Assembly (NCBI RefSeq): GCF_015278315.1 | Contig: NZ_JADIJE010000015.1 | Coordinates: 22,362-86,361, forward strand | Direction of reading: 5' to 3' | Length of the DNA stretch: 64,000 nucleotides | Source of the DNA: Microbacterium ureisolvens | GTDB taxonomy: Bacteria > Actinomycetota > Actinomycetes > Actinomycetales > Microbacteriaceae | In this document: positions 17,879-25,553 of the stretch, piece by piece | How positions within the stretch are numbered: the stretch's first letter is position 1 | Layout: each line of letters begins with the position of its first letter | Notes under the pieces: generated by a model | What the model saw: the letters and a program-made list of their open reading frames with translations, nothing else | Database searches by the model: none | What the model was told of the DNA's origin: nothing | Program-made: the position numbers and the translations under genes

Positions 17879-18796
17879 ATGCCCGCACACCCCGATGTCG
17901 CCGTCGTCCCGGTGGTCCGAGCCTGGTCGTGGCGGCTGGTGCCGGCGCTCCTCGTGTGCCTCGCGGCGCCGGCGTTCTTCGTGGCGCGGATCCCGTGGCT
18001 CGGCTGGGTGCTGCTGGCGGCCGGTCTTCTCGCGGCCCTCGTCGCGGAACGGACGGATGCCGCAGCAACGCCGGCCGCGGCTGCAGACGCGTCTCGGCCG
18101 GGCGCGGCGGGCACCGCGGCCGCCGGCATCCGTCCTCCGTCGCTGCTGCGGGATCTGTCGCTCATCGCGGTGGGCATGCTCATCGTCAGCGCGATCCCGC
18201 TCAAGGCCGAGCTCGACAACCTCGCGATCCTGCGATTCGCCCTCGCCCTCGGCGGGGCGGTCGCGGTGCCGTATGCGATCTCGCGGTGGGTGTACCGCGA
18301 TCGCGCCATCCGCTTTCCGTGGAGCGGCGGCGGACGGTGGACGAGGTTCCAGTGGACCTGGCTCGTCGGCGTGCTCCTGCTCGCCTGGCTGATCCTGCCG
18401 TTCTACTTCATCACGTCGGGCGTCTACCTCAACTGGCCTGTCGTCGACACGCCGGAGCTGATCGCGCGCCTGTTCGTGGGTGTGGGCGCGGTCGGCATCT
18501 GGGACGAGCTCTTCTTCATCTGCACCTGCTTCGCGCTGCTGCGCCGGCATTTCCGGTTCTGGCAGGCGAACGTGCTGCAGTCGATCGTGTTCGTGTCGTT
18601 CCTGTGGGAGCTGGGCTACCAGGCCTGGGGGCCGTTCCTCACGATCCCGTTCGCGCTGCTGCAGGGGTTCATCTTCATGAAGACGCGTTCGCTCGCGTAC
18701 GTGGTGACCGTGCATCTGCTCTTCGACGCGGTCGTGTTCCTCGTGCTCGTGCACGCGCACAATCCCGGCATGCTCGACTGGCTCTTCCTCGTCTGA
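17879..18796 (+). CDS. CPBP-like (Abi/CAAX protease superfamily) intramembrane protein, motifs partly degenerate
   Basis: 305 residues with about eight membrane segments and an Ala-rich loop near residues 60-80. In the second half it shows WDELFFICTCFALLRR (the EExxxR motif with Asp for the first Glu), a FVSFLWELGYQ helix where FxxxH is expected, and HLLFDAV for HxxxD. These place it in the CPBP family, but the motif changes make protease activity uncertain. It follows the MFS gene by 31 bp with AGGAG upstream of the ATG. Confidence 0.75.
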   Translation: MPAHPDVAVVPVVRAWSWRLVPALLVCLAAPAFFVARIPWLGWVLLAAGLLAALVAERTDAAATPAAAADASRPGAAGTAAAGIRPPSLLRDLSLIAVGMLIVSAIPLKAELDNLAILRFALALGGAVAVPYAISRWVYRDRAIRFPWSGGGRWTRFQWTWLVGVLLLAWLILPFYFITSGVYLNWPVVDTPELIARLFVGVGAVGIWDELFFICTCFALLRRHFRFWQANVLQSIVFVSFLWELGYQAWGPFLTIPFALLQGFIFMKTRSLAYVVTVHLLFDAVVFLVLVHAHNPGMLDWLFLV

Positions 18797-18852
18797 CCCT
18801 GGCGTCTGACCCTGCTCGCGGGGCTGCACAGGGGGTGACCAGGCGGGGCGGG

Positions 18853-18858
18853 TAGGCT
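18853..18858 (+). promoter_or_regulatory. candidate -10 box TAGGCT of sugE
   Basis: TAGGCT places the transcript start near 18865. The leader would be about 70 nt and contain the complete guanidine-III aptamer. Confidence 0.45.
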
Positions 18859-18882
18859 CGAACGCGGATCCCGACCGGATCC

Positions 18883-18923
18883 CCGGACGACGGATCAGTA
18901 CCCGGTACGCGACAAGACTGGCC
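18883..18923 (+). ncRNA. guanidine-III riboswitch (ykkC-III)
   Basis: A 41-nt stretch reproduces the guanidine-III aptamer from memory of the Thermobifida fusca structure. It starts CCGGACGA, has CAGTACCCGG in the middle and ends with GACAAGAC followed by a closing arm. P1 is CCGG (18883-18886) with CCGG (18902-18905). P2 forms from GGATCAGT (18892-18899) with ACTGGCC (18917-18923). The aptamer ends directly before AGGAGG (18924-18929), the ribosome site of sugE. Guanidinium binding would set ribosome access to that site, presumably switching the exporter on. Confidence 0.88.
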
Positions 18924-18936
18924 AGGAGGCACAGTC

Positions 18937-19257
18937 ATGTCGTGGGTCATCCTCATCCTCTCGGGCGTGCTGGAGGCCGTGTGGGCCACCGCGCTCGGCA
19001 AGACCGAGGGCTTCACCAAGCTCTGGCCGACCGTCGTCTTCGGCGTCTCGCTGGTGCTCAGCATGGGCGGCCTCGCGTGGGCCATGCGCGACATCTCGAC
19101 CGGCACCGCCTATGCCGTGTGGGTCGGCATCGGCGCGTCGCTCACGGTCGCCTACGCGATGATCACCGGCGACGAGTCGTTCTCGTTCGTCAAGATGCTG
19201 CTGATCCTCGGGCTCGTCGGCTGTGTCGTCGGACTCAAGCTCGTCGGCCACGAGTGA
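18937..19257 (+). CDS. sugE: SMR-family guanidinium exporter (Gdx, SugE)
   Basis: 106 residues and four transmembrane helices. The essential Glu13 lies in GVLEAVWATALGKTEGF, and the TAYAVWVGIGA helix is typical of the family. The SugE/Gdx subgroup exports guanidinium in exchange for protons as an antiparallel dimer. The guanidine-III aptamer in its leader fits this substrate exactly, which makes the Gdx assignment firmer than sequence alone would. Single-gene operon; ATG with AGGAGG 7 bp upstream. Confidence 0.93.
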   Translation: MSWVILILSGVLEAVWATALGKTEGFTKLWPTVVFGVSLVLSMGGLAWAMRDISTGTAYAVWVGIGASLTVAYAMITGDESFSFVKMLLILGLVGCVVGLKLVGHE

Positions 19258-19264
19258 CGAGGAG

Positions 19265-19308
19265 ACGGATGCCGCGGCTCGGCGCCTGCGCCGGGCCGCG
19301 GCATCCGT
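19265..19308. terminator. large inverted repeat, terminator of sugE
   Basis: ACGGATGCCGCGGC (19265-19278) pairs perfectly with GCCGCGGCATCCGT (19295-19308), with an inner GGCG/CGCC stem. It lies 8 bp past the sugE stop. The arms are built from the GGATGCCG word that is common throughout the window. Confidence 0.65.
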
Positions 19309-19322
19309 CCCGCGCGGATTTC

Positions 19323-19344
19323 ATGAGAGCTCGATGAGAACCCT
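19323..19344. promoter_or_regulatory. two 11-bp direct repeats starting ATGAGA
   Basis: ATGAGAGCTCG and ATGAGAACCCT lie head to tail, about 90 bp before the M28 peptidase start. An 11-bp period is usual for OmpR-family response-regulator sites. No matching regulator is in the window. Confidence 0.35.
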
Positions 19345-19434
19345 GAGGCGCGGTCTGGAACTGCGCGGGGGCGTGTGTGAGCATCCCACGCAGGAAGCCG
19401 GTGACAGAGGGGTCGCCGGCGGAAGGGCAACACC

Positions 19435-21012
19435 ATGCCGAGCAGAACCAGGCGCACCTGGGCCATCGCCACCGCGGCGGCTCTCACGGGCGCCGTCGCA
19501 CTGGCCAGTCCCGCGTATGCGGCACCGAACAACAACTCGGTGAAGAAGATCGAGAAAGCCGTCACGCTCGAGGGGGTGATGTCGCATCTCGAAGCATTCC
19601 AGGACATCGCCGACGAGTACGGCGACCGCGCCGCGGGGCGCCCGGGGTATCGCGCCTCGGTCGACTATGTCGTCGCCCAGCTCGAGGCCGCCGGGTACAC
19701 GCCGGAGGTGCAGGAGTTCGAGTTCCCGTACTTCGAGGAGAACTCCGAGCTCATCCGCGTGGCGGGCGGGGTGACAACCGAGTTCGTCGACGGTGAGGAC
19801 TTCCTGCGCAACAGGTTCGACAGCGGCAGTCCCGAAGGCAGCGCGACCGGATCGCTGGTGCTGGTCGACCTCGCGTCGCCCGACAACACCAGCGGATGCA
19901 CCGTCGCCGACTTCGGCGACCTCCCCGACGACTCCGTGGTGCTCGTCCAGCGAGGCGGGTGCGGGTTCGCGGTGAAGGCGCTCAACGCCCAGCAGGCGGG
20001 AGCGGAGGGGGTCATCATCCGGAACAACCCCGGTGACGACACCCTGATCAACATGATCGGCGACGCGACGGGACTCACGATCCCCGCGGTGTTCGTCACG
20101 CACTCGGTCGGCGTGGACCTCGCCAGCACCCCCGGCGCCACGGTCACGGTCACCGTCGACTACGAGCAGGACACCCGCCTGGCGTGGAACGTGCTCGCCG
20201 AGACCGGCTCGGGCAACGATGACAACACCGTCATGGCAGGAGCCCACCTCGACAGCGTCCAAGACGGCGCCGGCATCAACGACAACGGCTCGGGCAGCGC
20301 CGCGCTGCTGGAGACGGCCATCCAGATGCAGAAGACCAAGCCCAACAACACGGTGCGCTTCGCCTGGTGGGGTGCCGAGGAGGAGGGCCTGCTCGGCTCG
20401 GAGCACTACGTCGCCGAGCTGTCGGACGAAGAGATCGAGGACATCGCCCTCTACCTCAACTTCGACATGATCGGTTCGCCCAACTACATGTTCGGCATCT
20501 ACGACGGAGACAACTCCGGCGGCACTGCCGCACCCGGGTTCATCCCGGAGGGGTCGGCACAGATCGAGGACGTGTTCGAGGCGTTCTACGACGGCCGCGA
20601 CCTGCCCTCGCAGGACAGCGAATTCTCCGGACGCTCGGACTACGGCCCGTTCATCGCCGTGGGCATCCCGGCCGGCGGACTGTTCACCGGCGCCGAGGTG
20701 GAGAAGACGGCTGCGGAGGCGGCCCTCTACGGCGGCGTCCCGGGCGCCTCGTACGACCCCTGCTACCACCAGCCGTGCGACAACCTGACCGGCGAGGGAC
20801 AGGATGACGCGCTCTACGACGCACTGCGCGAGGACTACGACCTCGTGGGCAACATCAACACGTTCGCGCTGGACGTCAACTCCGATGCCGTCGCCGCGGC
20901 AGTGATGACGTTCGCGTTCGACACCTCGACGGTGAACGGGGTCAGCACCCCGGGCAAGTCGCACGGTGCGGGCAAGAGCATGGACGCGATGAAGGAGCGC
21001 TTCGCGGAGTGA
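19435..21012 (+). CDS. secreted M28 family aminopeptidase with PA domain
   Basis: 525 residues. A signal peptide ends at about residue 30 (ASPAYAA). A PA domain (about 125-240, GCTVADFGDLP then VVLVQRGGCGFAVKA) is inserted before the M28 catalytic domain. Zinc and catalytic residues are visible: HLDS near residue 270, INDNGSG, GAEEEGLLGS near residue 314, NFDMIG, and a distal His in PCYHQPCDN. This resembles Streptomyces/Vibrio-type leucyl aminopeptidases, releasing N-terminal residues from peptides outside the cell and complementing peptide import. Confidence 0.9.
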   Translation: MPSRTRRTWAIATAAALTGAVALASPAYAAPNNNSVKKIEKAVTLEGVMSHLEAFQDIADEYGDRAAGRPGYRASVDYVVAQLEAAGYTPEVQEFEFPYFEENSELIRVAGGVTTEFVDGEDFLRNRFDSGSPEGSATGSLVLVDLASPDNTSGCTVADFGDLPDDSVVLVQRGGCGFAVKALNAQQAGAEGVIIRNNPGDDTLINMIGDATGLTIPAVFVTHSVGVDLASTPGATVTVTVDYEQDTRLAWNVLAETGSGNDDNTVMAGAHLDSVQDGAGINDNGSGSAALLETAIQMQKTKPNNTVRFAWWGAEEEGLLGSEHYVAELSDEEIEDIALYLNFDMIGSPNYMFGIYDGDNSGGTAAPGFIPEGSAQIEDVFEAFYDGRDLPSQDSEFSGRSDYGPFIAVGIPAGGLFTGAEVEKTAAEAALYGGVPGASYDPCYHQPCDNLTGEGQDDALYDALREDYDLVGNINTFALDVNSDAVAAAVMTFAFDTSTVNGVSTPGKSHGAGKSMDAMKERFAE

Positions 21013-21041
21013 TTCTGAGGCGGGCTCGCCCGCTTCGCATT

Positions 21042-21077
21042 CGACGGCCGTCCCGGGTCAGCCCGGGGCGGCCGTCG
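21042..21077 (+). terminator. hairpin after the M28 peptidase gene
   Basis: CGACGGCCG and CCCGGG arms pair across a 4-base loop, giving about 15 pairs with single unpaired bases. It starts 30 bp after the stop. No U tract. Confidence 0.65.
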
Positions 21078-21203
21078 GCTTCCGGTGGTCTGCGACGTCG
21101 GGGAGCCGTCCTCCGCGACTCGATTCCTCACCTTCAACCTGACGTCGAGATGACTTGTGCGTGAACTCTTGACGCGGCACCTGCGGGGGAGGACATTCAG
21201 TAG

Positions 21204-21309
21204 TGCGACAGACAACAGAAACGCGGAACCCGAAAGGGAACCGGACACAGAAACCGGAAATCGCACGACGATCCCCCCGGCGCTTCGGCACCGAGGGGAT
21301 CATCATTTT
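21204..21309 (+). ncRNA. candidate small RNA of about 105 nt
   Basis: Placed between a possible promoter (TTGACG, 17-bp gap, GACATT) and a UUCG-loop terminator ending in TTTT. The body is unusually A-rich for this genome (AGAAACGCGGAACC, ACAGAAACCGG) and carries short CCGG-based stems. No known family recognised; 6C RNA was considered and not supported. Confidence 0.4.
21270..21309 (+). terminator. intrinsic terminator with UUCG tetraloop and TTTT tail
   Basis: GATCCCC (21270-21276) pairs with GGGGATC (21295-21301). After one mismatch CGG pairs with CCG, and the stem closes with GC(TTCG)GC. ATCATTTT follows. No gene precedes it after the earlier M28 terminator. Confidence 0.75.
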
Positions 21310-21384
21310 GCGCCCGGCGTCGCCGGGGCTCTCGACCGAAGCCGGAGCCCCGGCGAGGCTCGCGAAGGCGCGGCCCTGCGCTCG

Positions 21385-21390
21385 TAGTCT
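21385..21390 (+). promoter_or_regulatory. -10 box TAGTCT, leaderless promoter of the MscS-like gene
   Basis: TAGTCT ends 6 bp before the GTG start at 21397. The same word and spacing occur at 8116. Confidence 0.5.
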
Positions 21391-21396
21391 GACGAC

Positions 21397-22230
21397 GTGG
21401 ATTTCAGCCAGTTCCTGAGCACGCCGATCACCTGGTGGCAGGTGCTCTGGGCGGTGCTCGCGCTCCTCGCCGGGTGGATCGCCTCCCGAGTCGCGAGGCG
21501 CGCCGTCACCGACCTCATGGCGCACGTGCCCACGGCGACGCCCGCCGCGACGCGGTTCGCCGCGCGGTTCGCCCAGTACACGCTCCTGCTTCTGGGCCTG
21601 GGCATCGCCCTGGCCTTCCTCGGGGCGAACGTGCAGCCCGTGCTCGCGGTCGTGCTGATCCTCGTCGTCATCGCGGTGCTCGTGCTGCGCGGTGTGGCCG
21701 ACAACTTCGCCGCCAGCGTGCTCATAGCCACCCGCAAGCCGGTCGTGATCGGGGAGGAGATCACGGTCGAGGGACCGGACGGCAAACCGATCACCGGCAC
21801 CGTCGTCGAGCTCAATTCGCGGGCCGTCGTCTTCACCACGCCCGATGGGCGCACGGCGCACGTGCCGAACGCGAAGCTCCTCGCCGAGACGCTCGTCAAC
21901 AACTCTCGCCACGGCGGCCGGCGCAGCGAGGTGCAGGTGCGCGTCGAGCGCGGCGGTGCTGCGCTGTCCGAGATCACGGCCGTGATGACGGATGCCGCGG
22001 CCTCCGCGGACGGGGTTCACGCCGAGCCGGCCGTCGGCGTGCTGGTGACTGCCGTGTCGGATGCCCGCCTCACCGCGCGCGTGCAGTTCTGGCACGACTC
22101 GCCGCGCGGCCTCACCGCGACCTCGGCAGTGGTCGCTGCCGTCACAGAAGGGCTCGCCGCTCGCGGCTGGACCGCGACCGTCACCAGTGAGGCCGTCGCG
22201 CCCCCGCTCGTGCCGGGCGACCCGGTATGA
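21397..22230 (+). CDS. MscS-family mechanosensitive ion channel
   Basis: 277 residues. Three N-terminal membrane helices (about 12-30, 58-80, 84-105) precede the pore-like RGVADNFAASVLIATRKPVVIGEEITVEG segment and the beta domain with VFTTPDGRTAHVPNAKLLAETLVN, both typical of MscS. It releases solutes on hypo-osmotic shock. The last 4 bp (ATGA) could couple to the sulfate permease frame, but that gene has a better start 60 bp on. Confidence 0.87.
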   Translation: MDFSQFLSTPITWWQVLWAVLALLAGWIASRVARRAVTDLMAHVPTATPAATRFAARFAQYTLLLLGLGIALAFLGANVQPVLAVVLILVVIAVLVLRGVADNFAASVLIATRKPVVIGEEITVEGPDGKPITGTVVELNSRAVVFTTPDGRTAHVPNAKLLAETLVNNSRHGGRRSEVQVRVERGGAALSEITAVMTDAAASADGVHAEPAVGVLVTAVSDARLTARVQFWHDSPRGLTATSAVVAAVTEGLAARGWTATVTSEAVAPPLVPGDPV

Positions 22231-22289
22231 CGCCCGGGACCTCTGCCAGAGTTGGATCCGACCGTGGCCACAGATATCCAGGAGACGGC

Positions 22290-23987
22290 ATGCAGCGACC
22301 TCTCGCCGGGCTGACCGCACGCAACCTCGTCACGGAGCTCACCGCGGGCGTCACGCTCCTCGCGATCGCAATCCCGCTCAACATCGGCTACGCGCAGATC
22401 GCCGGCCTGCCGCCCACCGCGGGCCTGTACGCCCTCATCGTTCCGACCATCGTCTACGCGCTGGTGGTGTCGTCCCGGCAGGTGGTGGCGTCGCCGGATG
22501 CGGCGGCGGCCGCGCTGGTGGCCTCCTCGATCGGCGGTCTCGCCGCAGCTGGAAGCGCCGATTACGCGACCCTCGCGCTCGCCCAGGCGATCATCTGCGG
22601 CGTCCTCTTCGTGCTGATGTCGATGTTCAAGCTCGGCTTCCTCGCGAACTTCCTGTCCAAGCCGATCCTCGTGGGCTTCGTCGGCGGTCTGGCGCTCGAC
22701 ATCCTGGTGAGTCAGATCGCGAAGATGCTCGGCGTCAAGATCGACTCGGGCGGCGAGTTCGTCGACAAGGTCGTCGGTCTGGTGTCGAACCTCGAGACGA
22801 TCAGCGCGTGGTCGGTGGTCATCTCGGCCGTGTCGGTCGCGGTGCTCCTGGTGGGCAAGCGGTTCCTGCGGGCCGTGCCGTGGGCGCTCGTGGTGCTGAT
22901 CCTGTCGACGCTGCTGGTGGTGCTCGCAGGCCTCGACCAGCGGGGCGTGGATGTCTTGGGCGAGGTGCCCGCGGGGCCGCCGACGCTCACGTGGCCGATC
23001 ATCGACTGGCAGCTGTGGCTCGCACTCGTGCCGTCGGCGATCGCCCTCACGCTGGTGACCACGGCGGAGGGCCTGCTCGTCTCGCGGTCGTATGGCGAGA
23101 AGCGCGGCTACCCGTTCCGTGCCAACCGCGACCTGCTCGCCTTCGGCCTCAGCAACGTCGCCGCCGGTGCGCAGGGCAGCTTCACGATGGGGGCGTCGAC
23201 CTCGCGCACGGCTGCCATGGACCAGGCGGGCTCACGCACGCAGCTGCCCTCTCTCGTCCTCGCCGCCGGCACACTCCTGCTCCTGCTCTTCGGCACCGCG
23301 CTGCTGGCCGACATCCCATCGCCGGCGATCGGCGCCGTGGTCGGCGTCGCGATCCTGCCTCTGCTGGGCATCGGCGAGTTCCGTCAGCTGTGGCGCCAGG
23401 ATCGCTTCGAGTTCGCCATCGGCGCGGTGTGCTTCCTCGTGACGCTCTTCATCGGGGCGATCCCGGGCATCGTCGTCGCGTTCGTGCTCGCTCTGATCAA
23501 CCTCGCCAAGCGCGCCGCCAACCCCGCGATCGACGTGCTCGCAGCCGACGACGACCCGAAGGAGTCACTCCTGGAGGACGCACCCGCCGGCGGCACGACT
23601 GCGCCGGGCGTCGTCGTGGTGCGCATGGCCGCTCCGCTGTTCTTCGCCAACGGCACGGTCTTCGGCTCCGCCGTCAAGCGCGCAGTCACCGGCGCGAGCG
23701 AGCCGGTCCACCACGTGGTCGTCGATATGGAGGCCGTCACAGACATCGATGTGACCGGCGCCGAAGCGTTCGAGGCGCTCGAGAAGTGGCTGGAGGACCA
23801 GGGCATCGGCCTGGCGTTCAGCCGGGTCAGGACGCCGACGCGGGCGCGCCTGGAAGAACTGGGACTGCTCGCGGGACAGACCTTCTTCACCACCAACCGC
23901 GCCGCCGTCGCCGCGCTGGTGACCCCGGACGCAGCGCCGCAGGACGGCGCCGGGCAACTGCCCGACGCTTCGGGACGTACCGGATGA
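22290..23987 (+). CDS. SulP family anion permease with STAS domain
   Basis: 565 residues. The membrane domain has about 10-14 helices, with the SulP signature IAIPLNIGYAQIAGLPPTAGLYA near residues 30-50 and a QGSFTMGASTSRTA segment. A C-terminal STAS domain (about 440-545) has VVVDMEAVTDIDVTGAE. Members carry sulfate, bicarbonate or other anions. The ATG is chosen for AGGAG 7 bp upstream; an earlier in-frame ATG at 22227 overlaps the previous stop and has no ribosome site. Confidence 0.9.
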   Translation: MQRPLAGLTARNLVTELTAGVTLLAIAIPLNIGYAQIAGLPPTAGLYALIVPTIVYALVVSSRQVVASPDAAAAALVASSIGGLAAAGSADYATLALAQAIICGVLFVLMSMFKLGFLANFLSKPILVGFVGGLALDILVSQIAKMLGVKIDSGGEFVDKVVGLVSNLETISAWSVVISAVSVAVLLVGKRFLRAVPWALVVLILSTLLVVLAGLDQRGVDVLGEVPAGPPTLTWPIIDWQLWLALVPSAIALTLVTTAEGLLVSRSYGEKRGYPFRANRDLLAFGLSNVAAGAQGSFTMGASTSRTAAMDQAGSRTQLPSLVLAAGTLLLLLFGTALLADIPSPAIGAVVGVAILPLLGIGEFRQLWRQDRFEFAIGAVCFLVTLFIGAIPGIVVAFVLALINLAKRAANPAIDVLAADDDPKESLLEDAPAGGTTAPGVVVVRMAAPLFFANGTVFGSAVKRAVTGASEPVHHVVVDMEAVTDIDVTGAEAFEALEKWLEDQGIGLAFSRVRTPTRARLEELGLLAGQTFFTTNRAAVAALVTPDAAPQDGAGQLPDASGRTG

Positions 23988-24066
23988 GGACGTGCAAGGG
24001 CACCATCGCCGCCTAGCAAAGGCCCCGGAGAGGGTCAAGGCTGTCCCCGGCATCGCGCAGGCAGGC

Positions 24067-24072
24067 GAGACT
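24067..24072 (+). promoter_or_regulatory. possible -10 box GAGACT before the small lipoprotein gene
   Basis: It ends 6 bp before the ATG, the leaderless spacing seen elsewhere, but lacks the first T of the TANNNT pattern. Confidence 0.3.
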
Positions 24073-24078
24073 GGGGCC

Positions 24079-24549
24079 ATGAGCCGGTGGCGACGCGCGT
24101 GGAGCGTGCCCCTGCTGGTGATCGCACTCTGCGCTGCCGGATGCGGCGTCACGGTGCCGACCGACCCGCAGGGCACACTCGACCGCGTGCGCGGCGGAGA
24201 ACTGCGCGCCGGCGCTTCGCCGTCGGGCGAGCTCGTCACCGTCGACGGGGAAGACGTGGGCGGCAGCCTCGCCGAGCTCGTCGAGGGCTTCGCCGAGTCC
24301 GTCGACGCGAGGGTCACGTGGACCGTGGGCAGCGAGGAGGACCTCGTCGACGCACTGGAATCGGGCGAGCTCGACCTCGCCGTCGGCGGCATGACCGACG
24401 CGACGCCGTGGACGCAGCGGGTCGCCGCGACGAGGGGATACGAGTCCATCCGCGGGGCGCACGGGCCCGTCGTGCTGCTGGTGCCGCTCGGCGAGAACGC
24501 GTGGCAGGCGGCACTCGAGGGGTACCTCGACGAGGAGGTGGCGCCGTGA
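24079..24549 (+). CDS. short lipoprotein resembling half of a family-3 solute-binding protein
   Basis: 156 residues. Lipoprotein-like signal with Cys22 (AAGC), then RGGELRAGASPSGELV, LAELVEGFAESVDARVTWTVGSEEDLVDALESGELDLAVGGMT. This is the lobe-1 pattern of polar-amino-acid-type binding proteins. The second lobe is missing, so it is much shorter than the usual 250-280 residues. GTGA overlap couples it to a CDF metal transporter gene. It may be a metal or accessory sensor lipoprotein, or a degenerated binding protein. Function unknown. Confidence 0.75.
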   Translation: MSRWRRAWSVPLLVIALCAAGCGVTVPTDPQGTLDRVRGGELRAGASPSGELVTVDGEDVGGSLAELVEGFAESVDARVTWTVGSEEDLVDALESGELDLAVGGMTDATPWTQRVAATRGYESIRGAHGPVVLLVPLGENAWQAALEGYLDEEVAP

Positions 24550-25535
24550 AGACCATGGGCCGCACCGATCTGCCGCCTGCTCAGCAGAAGGCGCTGCGCA
24601 GCGCCATCCGCTGGGAGTGGTTCACGATCGGGTACACGCTGGTGACCATCGGGCTGATCGCCCTCGTGGTCGGCGGCTCGCAGGCGATGAAGACCGCCTG
24701 GATCGAGGACATGCTCTCCCTCATTCCCCAGATCTCTTTCCTGGTCGCGCTGCTGTTCATCCGCCGTCGCCCGACGCGCGCATTCCCCTTCGGCTACCAC
24801 CGGGTGATGGGGGTGGGCCACCTGGTGGCCGGAGTCGCCCTCCTCGCCGTGGGCGGAAACCTGGCTTACGAGGCGATCAGCGGCCTGGTCCGCGCCGAGC
24901 ACCCCTCCATCGGCACGGTGCAGGTGTTCGGCCAGACCGTCTGGCTCGGCTGGTTCATGGTCGCCGTCATGAGCGTGGTCGTGATCGGCCCCTTCTTCTA
25001 CGGGCGCGCGAAGGCGAAGCTCGCGCCGACGCTGCACAACAAGGTGCTCTACGCGGATGCCGACATGGCCAAGGCCGACTGGACCTCGACGGTGGCATCC
25101 ATCGTCGGTGTGCTCGGTGTGGGGATCGGGCTGTGGTGGCTCGACGGTGCAGCCGCCCTGTTCATCTCGCTGGGGATCATCTGGGACGGCTGGCGCAACT
25201 CCCGAGGGGCCGTGCGCGATCTCATCGACCAGCGGGCCCGCACCGAGGACGATGCCCGACCGCACCCCTTGATCGCACGGGTCGCGAACCGCGTCGACGA
25301 ATTCGGGTGGGTGCGCGAGAGCGCCGTGCGCATGCGCGACATGGGGCAGGTGTTCCATGTCGAGGTGTTCGTCGTCCCCGCCCGGGAGGAGGTGACACTC
25401 GCCGAGGTCGAGGAGGCGCGTGAGGCGGTCGCCGCGCTCGACTGGAAGGTGCAGGACGTCGTTCTCGTCGCCACCTCATCGCTGCCGGACGAGGCCGAGC
25501 GGGCCAGTACGCAGTCGTCGTCCCGCGAGGCGTAG
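24546..25535 (+). CDS. cation diffusion facilitator (CDF) family transporter
   Basis: 329 residues with about six membrane helices, FGYHRVMGVGHLV near residue 83 (the H/D region of CDF helix 2), YADADMAKADWTSTVASIVGV (the DxxxD of helix 5), and a cytoplasmic C-terminal domain with FHVEVFVVP. CDF proteins export Zn2+, Fe2+, Mn2+ or Co2+ in exchange for protons. GTG start overlaps the lipoprotein stop. Confidence 0.87.
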   Translation: MKTMGRTDLPPAQQKALRSAIRWEWFTIGYTLVTIGLIALVVGGSQAMKTAWIEDMLSLIPQISFLVALLFIRRRPTRAFPFGYHRVMGVGHLVAGVALLAVGGNLAYEAISGLVRAEHPSIGTVQVFGQTVWLGWFMVAVMSVVVIGPFFYGRAKAKLAPTLHNKVLYADADMAKADWTSTVASIVGVLGVGIGLWWLDGAAALFISLGIIWDGWRNSRGAVRDLIDQRARTEDDARPHPLIARVANRVDEFGWVRESAVRMRDMGQVFHVEVFVVPAREEVTLAEVEEAREAVAALDWKVQDVVLVATSSLPDEAERASTQSSSREA

Positions 25536-25553
25536 CAGCGGCATCCGCTCGTC

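Larger units (their letters stand above)
21013..21396. other. 384-bp intergenic region with two terminators and a possible small RNA
   Basis: It holds the M28 terminator (21042-21077), a possible promoter (TTGACG 21169-21174 with GACATT 21192-21197), an A-rich stretch, and an independent UUCG-loop terminator (21270-21309), then the mscS promoter. The short open frames here have no recognisable protein content. Confidence 0.7.

Noticed and set aside
18860..18936. Guanidine-I or guanidine-II (mini-ykkC) riboswitch before sugE
   Set aside because: Only one ACGA loop-like word occurs and the two-hairpin layout is missing; the guanidine-III pattern fits the whole element instead.
21204..21309. 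6C RNA family match for the candidate small RNA
   Set aside because: One run of six C is present, but the second C-rich hairpin of that family is absent.
21203..21418. Short open frames across the M28-mscS spacer
   Set aside because: No ribosome site, no domain, Arg/Pro-rich composition, and they cross a strong terminator and the mscS start.
21397..22292. Starting the SulP permease at the ATG (22227) that overlaps the mscS stop
   Set aside because: The ATG at 22290 has an AGGAG site and begins at the conserved N-terminus; the upstream 21 residues look like leader.
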